In this document: positions 1 through 4,782 of the stretch, piece by piece
Position numbering within the stretch: the stretch's first letter is position 1
Layout: every line of letters begins with the position of its first letter
Source: Nitrosomonadales bacterium
Lineage (GTDB): Bacteria > Pseudomonadota > Gammaproteobacteria > Burkholderiales > Gallionellaceae
DNA: 40,613 nucleotides
Direction of reading: 5' to 3'
NCBI GenBank assembly: GCA_025408405.1
Contig: JANYJE010000077.1
Span: 1 to 40,613 of the forward strand
The notes under the pieces: model-generated
The model's input: the letters and a program-made list of their open reading frames with translations, nothing else
Databases searched by the model: none
What the model was told of the DNA's origin: nothing
Position numbers and translations under genes: made by a program

Positions 1-76
1 TAACCGTGGAAAGGAAGAAAGTGGCAATTGTCAGAGTAGCCAACAACCCGGCGATGAAATGAACTTGCTTCGGCAT
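1..76 (-). CDS. Small membrane protein of an integron-type gene cassette (partial, 3' end outside window)
   Basis: An open frame starts with ATG at 76 on the minus strand and runs off the left edge after 25 codons (it begins MPKQVHFIAGLLATL). An AGGAG ribosome site lies 8 bases upstream. The visible part is a hydrophobic N-terminus ending in ATFFLSTV, consistent with a membrane segment or signal anchor. From memory, short hydrophobic proteins with this type of N-terminus are common in chromosomal integron cassettes; their function is unknown to me. It starts 17 bases after the end of an attC-like site (93-162), as expected of the next cassette in an array read on the minus strand. The rest of the gene cannot be judged here. 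Confidence 0.65.
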   Translation of the reverse strand, partial: MPKQVHFIAGLLATLTIATFFLSTV

Positions 77-92
77 AGTGTGATCTCCTGCT

Positions 93-162
93 CGCTAACG
101 TTCAAGGTCAGGGGCGCTACGCCGCATTTTGGCGCAGCGTCCCCTGCACCGCAGGGTTGGGC
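93..162 (-). repeat. attC-like recombination site (site A)
   Basis: Read on the minus strand this 70-base block starts with GCCCAAC (a perfect RYYYAAC box, 162-156) directly after the stop of the 174-aa cassette gene. It ends with GTTAGCG (99-93), a diverged GTTRRRY box. Between them is an imperfect hairpin whose arms AGGGGCGCT and AGCGTCCCCT differ by one unpaired base, with an inner CGCC/GGCG stem. This is the layout of an integron cassette attC site (R'', L'', loop, L', R'). Confidence 0.72.
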
Positions 163-164
163 GT

Positions 165-689
165 CTACGCACCGGCCAGAACCTTTGAGAGTTGCACCTT
201 GTATGCTTCAACAGCCTGCTCGAAGTCGTGCATTTGGAATTCTTGTTCATTTCGGAAATTGCCATCTCCCGTCTTGTAGTAACCGACTCTTGCGATTAGC
301 TCCGACTCAGGGCTGTCTTGAATCAGCCCAAGAAAAGCGCCAATGCCGTTGCTGTTCTTGTAGGAGATGTAAACGTCAATGTGCTTTTGGCCAGAGATCA
401 TTTCGCCTCCAGCCTTCACGCCATTTTTCAGTCGGTTCTCGGTGAGGTCATGACCGACAGCGAGTTTTCGGAATACATCTTCCAGCAGGGCGTTGGCCTC
501 ACTCTCCTTTGCGCCAAACATGCGATTGGCCGCTCGCGGAAAGTCAGCGCGCATTTTGATTTTCACGGCCTCCATCACAGCCGTTGCGTTTCGAGTCGCG
601 GCATTCTTGTAGAGGTTGATTAGCTCTCGCTCGGAATACTTTCCGCTGCGGATGCTTTCGATCAATTGCGCTTCTTTAGCTTGGCTCAT
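165..689 (-). CDS. Cassette-encoded protein of unknown function (174 aa)
   Basis: I do not recognise this 174-residue protein. It starts with ATG at 689, 17 bases after the GTTGGGC end of attC-like site B, and its stop lies only 2 bases before site A, so the gene fills one complete cassette. The N-terminal half is charged and probably helical (SQAKEAQLIESIRSG, then a segment with NAATRNATAVMEAVKIK). The C-terminal half looks mixed alpha/beta (HIDVYISYKNSNGIGAFLG). There is no signal peptide or membrane segment, so it is probably cytoplasmic. There is no strong ribosome site, only a weak TAGGT. Expression would depend on a promoter upstream in the array, and the IS element at 1261-3021 now lies between it and the attI end. 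Confidence 0.75.
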   Translation of the reverse strand: MSQAKEAQLIESIRSGKYSERELINLYKNAATRNATAVMEAVKIKMRADFPRAANRMFGAKESEANALLEDVFRKLAVGHDLTENRLKNGVKAGGEMISGQKHIDVYISYKNSNGIGAFLGLIQDSPESELIARVGYYKTGDGNFRNEQEFQMHDFEQAVEAYKVQLSKVLAGA

Positions 690-705
690 GTGTGTGACCT
701 AAGAC

Positions 706-774
706 GCCCAACGTAAAAGTGAGGGGCGCGAGCGGCTTCGCCGCGAAGCGTCCCTCTCGACTGACAGGTTATGC
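706..774 (-). repeat. attC-like recombination site (site B)
   Basis: On the minus strand the block opens with GCATAAC (774-768, one mismatch to RYYYAAC) immediately after the yidD stop codon. It closes with GTTGGGC (712-706), a perfect GTTRRRY crossover box. The interior is a long hairpin with arms AGGGACGCTTCGCGGC and GCCGCTCGCGCCCCT. The terminal boxes, length of about 70 bases, hairpin and position between two same-strand ORFs together support an attC site. Confidence 0.78.
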
Positions 775-775
775 A

Positions 776-979
776 TTACGGGTAGTCATACCCACCGTTG
801 GGCGGACAGCATCGCTTTAAGCGAGACAATGCCATACGCCAACCTACCCCAAAGCCATATTTAGTCAAAGCAACGATTGCATACTCTGAGCACGACGGCT
901 CAAAACGACACGACTGACGAACTACCGCAGGAGTCAGCAGCCGATAGAGCCGAATGAGAAATATTGAGAGCGACACCAT
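776..979 (-). CDS. yidD: YidD-like membrane protein insertion efficiency factor, carried in a gene cassette
   Basis: This 67-residue protein has the YidD (formerly DUF37/haemolytic domain) signature: a hydrophobic amphipathic N-terminus, [15 protein letters not shown] near residues 24-38, then [12 protein letters not shown] at the C-terminus. Family members sit at the inner face of the cytoplasmic membrane and are thought to help YidC/Sec insert proteins. The housekeeping copy normally lies between rnpA and yidC; this one is an extra copy in a cassette, directly before attC site B. I chose the ATG at 979 because it overlaps the stop of the upstream DUF4177 gene (TAATG), implying translational coupling; a longer frame from 1057 would run inside that gene. 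The canonical GGYDPVP end is GGYDYP here, so the copy is divergent. Confidence 0.85.
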   Translation of the reverse strand: MVSLSIFLIRLYRLLTPAVVRQSCRFEPSCSEYAIVALTKYGFGVGWRMALSRLKRCCPPNGGYDYP

Positions 980-1224
980 TATGATGATTGTTTCCTGAAC
1001 GTGACAACGTAATAAGTGTTGAGCGCCTCCTTTTGCCCGAGCAGCCCAGCGAGGCAACCAGGTTTAACGTTCACGCCAATTGCGTCTATGCGGTAAAACT
1101 CCCAATTTTCACGTGCGTGTGTATTCACGATTCCCTCAAGGTAAGTTGCTGCCTCGTTACCCCTGTGTTGTTTAGCTTGAACCTCAATGTTTGGTGGAAC
1201 TTGAACCATTTTATATTGATACAT
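979..1224 (-). CDS. DUF4177-like small protein, first gene of a two-gene cassette
   Basis: This 81-residue protein starts [15 protein letters not shown] and ends with [10 protein letters not shown], the pattern of DUF4177 proteins: a short beta-alpha-beta fold with an N-terminal YKMVQVP-type strand and a C-terminal YYVVTFRK strand. The family has no established function. The ATG at 1224 has a perfect GGAGG 5 bases upstream. The frame stays open further upstream but only into IS-element DNA. The stop overlaps the yidD start by one base, so the two are probably co-translated. The IS1182 element ends 37 bases upstream and separates this cassette from the attI end of the array. Confidence 0.78.
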   Translation of the reverse strand: MYQYKMVQVPPNIEVQAKQHRGNEAATYLEGIVNTHARENWEFYRIDAIGVNVKPGCLAGLLGQKEALNTYYVVTFRKQSS

Positions 1225-1253
1225 GGAGCCTCCCAGTTGGTTGTTGTTGAAAT

Positions 1254-1260
1254 GCATAAC
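1254..1260 (-). repeat. Displaced R' box of attC-like site C
   Basis: On the minus strand this is GTTATGC, a near-consensus GTTRRRY crossover box, in front of the DUF4177 gene. Its partner (3022-3086) lies across the IS element. Removing the IS and one copy of AAC(G) joins GTCAAAC to GTTATGC, which restores a normal attC end. Confidence 0.6.
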
Positions 1261-1354
1261 GAAGTTGTAGAAAAAGTCTAAACATTTGCGTATCGTGCCG
1301 TGAACCAAAGCAAATATCAAGGTCGAACGGGTGGACGATATTTCGGAGAGGCCC

Positions 1355-2878
1355 ATGGCGCGCTACAAACACATCGACACCAGCCCGAGGTTCATTGCGG
1401 TGGATTTACAGAGGCAGCTATTGCCGGGCACCTTCGAACACGCACTGAATCACCTGCTCGACCACGAACTGGACTTAACCGCCTTGGATACCCGCTTCAA
1501 CAATGACACAACAGGGGCGGCAGCTTATCCGCCCGCCATGCTGCTCAAAATCGTCCTGTTCGCCTACAGCCAAGGCATCGTCAGCAGCCGCAACATCGAG
1601 CGTGCCTGCCGCGAACACATCACCTTCATGGCCCTGTCCGGCGATAGCCAGCCGCACTTCACCACCATCGCCGGATTCGTATCCGCATTGGGCGACGACA
1701 TTGCCCGCATCTTCAGTCAGGTGCTCTTCATCTGCGACAAGCAAGGCTTGATAGGACGCCAGATGTTTGCCATCGACGGCGTAAAACTTCCGAGTAACGC
1801 ATCCAAAGCCAAGAGCGGAACGCGTGCGGACTTCGAGCGGCAGGCAGACAAGCTCGAAGCAGCGGCCAAGACCATGCTCGAACGGCATCGCGAAACAGAC
1901 CGGTGCGCTACCGAACCCGACCTGCATGCCAAAGAAGCCCAACGCATTGCCAATCTGGAAAGAGAAGCTGCGCAGATGCGGCAATGGCTGAAGGCCAACC
2001 CGGAAGAGCGCAAAGGCAGTAAAGGCACCCTCCGCAAAAGCAATCGCACCGACAACGAATCCGCCAAGATGGCGACTTCAAAAGGTGTCATTCAAGGTTA
2101 TACCGGCGTAGCCGCCGTTGATGCCCGCCACCAGATCATCGTCGAAGCCCAAGCACACGGCACCGGCAGCGAACAAGAACTACTCATCCCGGTTGTGAGA
2201 GCCATGCAAGGCACGCTCAGAGCAGACTCACTCATCACCGCCGATGCCGGCTACCACAGCGAAGCCAACCTCAAACAACTCGCCACACTGAAGGTGGAAG
2301 CACTGATCGCCGACAACGGTATGCGCCAACGTGACGAACGCTTTGCCGGGCAGGGTAAATACAAGGCACTGCCCGACCCGATCCACGACAAAAGCGGCAA
2401 ACCCAAACAAGCCGCACGCTACCAACCCAGAGACTTCGACTACGATCCACAGGCAGGCACCTGCATCTGCCCCGCAGGCAAACACCTCTACGGCAACGGC
2501 AGCGACTGCACGATCAACGGCTATGCGGCAGTGAAGTTCCAAGGAACATTGCGCGACTGCCTACCCTGCACACAACGCAAGCAATGCCTGCTCAAGCCGG
2601 ACAAGACCCAAACCCGGCAAGTCGCCTTCTTCCAGGGCAGGACTGATGGACACGAAAGCTATACCGACAAAATGAAACGGCGCATCGACAGCCCGGAAGG
2701 ACGAACCCAATACGGCAGACGCTTTGCCACCGTAGAACCCGTGTTTGGCAACCTGCGCCACAACAAACGGCTCAACCGCTTCACGTTAAGAGGCCGAAAG
2801 AAAGTCGATGCACAGTGGAAGCTGTTTTGCCTGGTGCACAACATCGAGAAACTGGCGCATCACGGATATGCGCAATGA
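1355..2878 (+). CDS. IS1182-family DDE transposase
   Basis: This 507-residue transposase has the usual IS1182 layout: an N-terminal DUF772-like helical domain (residues about 15-100), a DDE catalytic core, and a Cys-rich insert (CICPAGKHLY, CLPCTQRKQCL) near residues 370-410. Likely catalytic acids are D in FAIDGVKL (about 140), D in TADAGYHS (about 296) and E in EPVFGNLRHNK (about 460). The start at 1355 (MARYKHIDTSPRF) follows a GGAGAGG ribosome site 5 bases upstream; an in-frame GTG at 1331 has no such support. The frame is uninterrupted to TGA at 2876-2878. The gene lies against the direction of the cassettes, so its own transcription opposes theirs. Confidence 0.93.
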   Translation: MARYKHIDTSPRFIAVDLQRQLLPGTFEHALNHLLDHELDLTALDTRFNNDTTGAAAYPPAMLLKIVLFAYSQGIVSSRNIERACREHITFMALSGDSQPHFTTIAGFVSALGDDIARIFSQVLFICDKQGLIGRQMFAIDGVKLPSNASKAKSGTRADFERQADKLEAAAKTMLERHRETDRCATEPDLHAKEAQRIANLEREAAQMRQWLKANPEERKGSKGTLRKSNRTDNESAKMATSKGVIQGYTGVAAVDARHQIIVEAQAHGTGSEQELLIPVVRAMQGTLRADSLITADAGYHSEANLKQLATLKVEALIADNGMRQRDERFAGQGKYKALPDPIHDKSGKPKQAARYQPRDFDYDPQAGTCICPAGKHLYGNGSDCTINGYAAVKFQGTLRDCLPCTQRKQCLLKPDKTQTRQVAFFQGRTDGHESYTDKMKRRIDSPEGRTQYGRRFATVEPVFGNLRHNKRLNRFTLRGRKKVDAQWKLFCLVHNIEKLAHHGYAQ

Positions 2879-2964
2879 GGAATAGGAAAGAGAGCGCAAG
2901 CTCGCTTCAGCGAGCCGCAATGAATTGAAATGGCAGAAATACAGAAAGTAAAAATGCGCGGTGA

Positions 2965-2988
2965 GGCCGCGCATTTTTTTGTGTTCAG
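2965..2988 (+). terminator. Probable transcription terminator of the IS1182 transposase
   Basis: ATGCGCGGTGAGGCCGCGCATTTTTTT contains a GCGCGG/CCGCGC stem with flanking AT pairs, followed by seven T residues, 80-110 bases after the transposase stop and inside the IS right end. This is a standard Rho-independent terminator shape. Confidence 0.7.
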
Positions 2989-3021
2989 GTTTGAGCTGAA
3001 AAGGGGTTTTTCTACAGCGTC

Positions 3022-3086
3022 AACGTTTGACATAACCGGCGCCGGCGGCCTTATCGCCGGCGGCCGTGTTGATGGATGGGTTAGCC
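3022..3086 (-). repeat. attC-like recombination site C (main part, split by the IS)
   Basis: On the minus strand it begins with GGCTAAC (3086-3080, one mismatch to RYYYAAC) 3 bases after the stop of the HEPN-like cassette gene. A GC-rich hairpin (GGCCGCCGGCG / CGCCGGCGGCC type) follows, then TTATGTCAAACG at the IS border. The missing GTTATGC end lies on the other side of the IS at 1254-1260. The strong GC palindrome could be taken for a terminator, but it has no T run and fits the attC stem. Confidence 0.68.
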
Positions 3087-3089
3087 GTT

Positions 3090-3671
3090 TTACAGGTTGG
3101 AGTAAGCGGCATATGCGACACACCTACTAATGGCTTGCCAAAACGAAAGATCATTTTGCTCAACCTCAAACTGTTGGAGGGCTTCGTCTGGATCGTTGCC
3201 CTTGCGCGCCCAATAGACGATGGCGCCGAAATCGGCTCTGTATGTCCAGTTTGAGTGAGCGACTGCGTTTCGAAAGGCACGCACGGGATTGTTGCTCAAG
3301 AATTGAGCGCATTTTTTCGCGGCGGAGCCGCTCGGGCACACCTTCGAGAGAACGCGAAAGCAGGCCTCTGGAAGATAGACAAAACAGATGTAGTTCTGTG
3401 ACAAGACTTGGGCGCGAGTGATAAAAGGGTTGTTGCGAACGGAGTGAGCTTGATCCATCCATCCCTGAAATGCTTGAAGTTCAGCGAGGCGATCTTGAAG
3501 TGGCACGGGGGAAGCGGTTCGGATTTCCGCCTTTTGCTCAGCAGAAAGAAACCGTACATCAGCTGCAATAGTAGTAGCGAGTTTGTCCGCCATTTCCGGC
3601 GTGAGCTTTACCTCGGTCGTGAGCCGAGGAGCGAAAACTTGCATTTGCGTATCAAGATGCTGCCAGTTCAT
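3090..3671 (-). CDS. Cassette-encoded protein with HEPN-like RNase motif (193 aa)
   Basis: I cannot assign this protein to a named family. It is mostly helical, and residues 133-141 read FRNAVAHSN, which contains R-N-A-V-A-H. This is the Rx4-6H motif typical of HEPN-domain ribonucleases and related abortive-infection or toxin proteins, where the Arg and His are catalytic. That makes an RNA-cleaving or defence-type role plausible but unproven; a non-catalytic HEPN fold is also possible. The ATG at 3671 is preferred over an in-frame TTG at 3680. It sits 4 bases after a GTTGGCC box, so it is the first cassette after the attI region and the one closest to the expected cassette promoter. No signal peptide or membrane segment is visible. 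Confidence 0.72.
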   Translation of the reverse strand: MNWQHLDTQMQVFAPRLTTEVKLTPEMADKLATTIAADVRFLSAEQKAEIRTASPVPLQDRLAELQAFQGWMDQAHSVRNNPFITRAQVLSQNYICFVYLPEACFRVLSKVCPSGSAAKKCAQFLSNNPVRAFRNAVAHSNWTYRADFGAIVYWARKGNDPDEALQQFEVEQNDLSFWQAISRCVAYAAYSNL

Positions 3672-3674
3672 AAC

Positions 3675-3827
3675 GGCCAACTTAAAATAGAAAATATGTT
3701 CATAGGGAGATAATGTCTCCTAAGCAAGATTGCATTGTCAAGAAATTGTCCAATAGCTATTAGTTTCATATACGTTATACGCATAAATGGCTGTGCTTTC
3801 ATTTTAGGGCGCCCTAAAATTTTGCAG
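3675..3827. promoter_or_regulatory. attI-like junction and divergent promoter region of a decayed integron
   Basis: This AT-rich gap separates the first cassette (minus strand) from the integrase remnant (plus strand), the place and geometry of attI in intact integrons. Read on the minus strand it ends TTTTAAGTTGGCC just before the first cassette; GTTGGCC (3681-3675) is a six-of-seven match to GTTRRRY. A TTGACA-like -35 lies at 3741-3736 on the minus strand, facing the cassettes, without a clear -10. TTGTCA (3735-3740) with TATTAG 17 bases on is a weak counterpart facing the integrase. A perfect 20-bp palindrome closes the region. I did not find a LexA-type CTGT-N8-ACAG box. Confidence 0.5.
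3801..3820. repeat. Perfect 20-bp palindrome (ATTTTAGGGC/GCCCTAAAAT) upstream of integrase remnant
   Basis: The arms ATTTTAGGGC and GCCCTAAAAT meet with no spacer, 8 bases before the integrase ATG at 3828. Its position would suit an operator controlling intI or the cassette promoter. It could equally form a hairpin over the start site. Confidence 0.6.
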
Positions 3828-3905
3828 ATGGAAACTCAAGTCGTTTCTCTGAAGTCGCTTAAGCTGCTCGACTGGATGCGCGCGGAGATTCGCGTGCGCC
3901 ACCGG
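3828..3905 (+). pseudogene. intI: Integron integrase (IntI) remnant, N-terminal 26 codons
   Basis: Codons from 3828 encode METQVVSLKSLKLLDWMRAE followed by IRVRHR. This lines up with the N-terminus of integron tyrosine recombinases (class 1 IntI has PLRSVKVLDQLRERIR): the spacing of L, K/R, S, K, L, D, R and IR is kept. After RHR the expected SPRTEQAYVHWV-type continuation is lost and the frame runs into unrelated sequence, so the DNA-binding and catalytic domains (R, H, R, Y residues) are gone. Its 5' end faces the cassettes and it is transcribed away from them, exactly as intI relative to attI. No functional integrase can be made from it, so the array is immobile unless an IntI is supplied from elsewhere. 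Confidence 0.72.
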
Positions 3906-3971
3906 GAGGTCACGGGGTGGGCCTTACAATTTGCATGTCAAACGTCTGGCCTCGCATTTCCCCGACCAGCA

Positions 3972-4259
3972 TCATTGATGCACCGGAGTCGCAGAGAGCT
4001 TCACGCCGAGTGCATGCAGCAACTTGAGCATTGTGTCGTAGCGTGGCTTGGCCCCAGGTGCAAGGGCTTTGTAAAGACTCTCGCGGCCTAGGCCGGCGTC
4101 TTTGGCGAGCTGCGCCATGCCGCGGGCACGAGCCACATCGCGCACCGCTGTTAGAAATACATCGGGGTTGGGATCTTCCAGTGCGGCGCTGATGTACTCT
4201 GCAATCGTTTCCTCATTGTCGAGGTAATCGGCAGCGTCGAAGGTTGAAAATTTGCTCAT
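3972..4259 (-). CDS. HigA-type antitoxin (addiction module antidote protein)
   Basis: This 95-residue protein is of the putative addiction-module antidote family (COG3636-like): an N-terminal FDAADYLDNEETIAEYISAAL segment, then a helix-turn-helix of the XRE/Cro type around residues 45-85 (GMAQLAKDAGLGRESLYKAL, then a YDTMLKLLHALG stretch). Such antitoxins bind and neutralise the partner toxin and repress their shared promoter through the helix-turn-helix. It starts 3 bases after the toxin stop and has a GGAG ribosome site. The toxin-first order is typical of HigBA and related modules. It lies against the integrase remnant, so arrival of this module may be connected with the loss of intI. Confidence 0.88.
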   Translation of the reverse strand: MSKFSTFDAADYLDNEETIAEYISAALEDPNPDVFLTAVRDVARARGMAQLAKDAGLGRESLYKALAPGAKPRYDTMLKLLHALGVKLSATPVHQ

Positions 4260-4262
4260 GGT

Positions 4263-4562
4263 TCACTCCTTTTCCAAGGTATACGACATCTCGATGGCTC
4301 GTTTGATGTCGCGCTTCTGCGAAGACTTGTCGCCTCCCATCAGAAGCAAATAGATTACCTCGCCGCGACGGGTGAAATAAACCCGGTAGCCAGGGCCGAA
4401 ATGAATGCGCATTTCAGAGACGCTTGCGCCTACGGATTCGCAGTCACCAAAGTTGCCGTGTTCGGCAGAGCGTATGCGATGAACGATACGAGCACGGCCC
4501 ACCTTGTCTTTTAATGCTGCAAGCCAAGCATCAAACTCATCGGAGCGCAGAAATGTGTTCAC
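4263..4562 (-). CDS. RelE/HigB-type toxin (addiction module killer protein)
   Basis: This 99-residue protein belongs to the RelE/ParE superfamily, COG3657-like branch (Gp49-related). Diagnostic segments are FDAWLAALKDKVGRARIVHR, then VSEMRIHFGPGYRVYFTRRG and LLLMGGDKSSQKRDIKRA. Relatives are ribosome-dependent or free mRNA interferases held in check by the HTH antitoxin encoded next door. The start is GTG at 4562; no in-frame ATG exists in the first part of the gene. A good promoter sits so close (-10 at 4569-4574) that transcription should begin at or within a base or two of this GTG, implying a leaderless or nearly leaderless message. Alternative starts further in would remove the conserved N-terminus. 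Confidence 0.87.
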   Translation of the reverse strand: MNTFLRSDEFDAWLAALKDKVGRARIVHRIRSAEHGNFGDCESVGASVSEMRIHFGPGYRVYFTRRGEVIYLLLMGGDKSSQKRDIKRAIEMSYTLEKE

Positions 4563-4568
4563 AAAATT

Positions 4569-4597
4569 ATTGTATCCAAATGGATACTGGAATGCAA
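4569..4597 (-). promoter_or_regulatory. Toxin-antitoxin promoter with palindromic operator between -35 and -10
   Basis: On the minus strand TTGCAT (4597-4592) and TACAAT (4574-4569) are separated by exactly 17 bases. The spacer holds GTATCCA-TT-TGGATAC (4587-4572), a perfect 7+7 inverted repeat with a 2-base centre that overlaps the -10. A protein bound there would block RNA polymerase, as expected for autoregulation by the antitoxin or the toxin-antitoxin complex. Confidence 0.8.
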
Positions 4598-4782
4598 GAA
4601 GTTGAATTTGCCAGCTGGTAAGAGATAAGCGCGATCGATCGATTGATTGACGTCCGCACTGAATAACCTAGCGGTTGTTGTTCAATCGCCTAGCGTTCAG
4701 CGTACGCCATCATAGCCTCCCCTAATTCCCGATCACCAACATCATCTCGCAATCCAGAAACTGGATGCATGAGGTGAATAGG

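Larger units (their letters stand above)
1261..3021 (+). mobile_element. IS1182-family insertion sequence, complete, inserted in an attC site
   Basis: The element is about 1.76 kb with one transposase gene. Its ends are imperfect inverted repeats: GAAGTTGTAGAAAAAG at 1261-1276 against GACGCTGTAGAAAAAC read inward from 3021, 13 of 16 matching with an identical TGTAGAAAAA core. The sequence AAC (or AACG if the first base is counted as target) flanks both sides at 1258-1260/1261 and 3022-3024/3025, consistent with a short target duplication. The exact edge is ambiguous by one base. The transposase is intact, so the element may be active or recently arrived. Confidence 0.85.

Noticed and set aside
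3040-3070. GC-rich palindrome after the HEPN-like cassette gene as a terminator
   Set aside because: No T run on either strand; it is better explained as the stem of attC site C.
3682-3827. LexA box controlling intI
   Set aside because: No CTGT-N8-ACAG arrangement seen; only the unrelated 20-bp palindrome.
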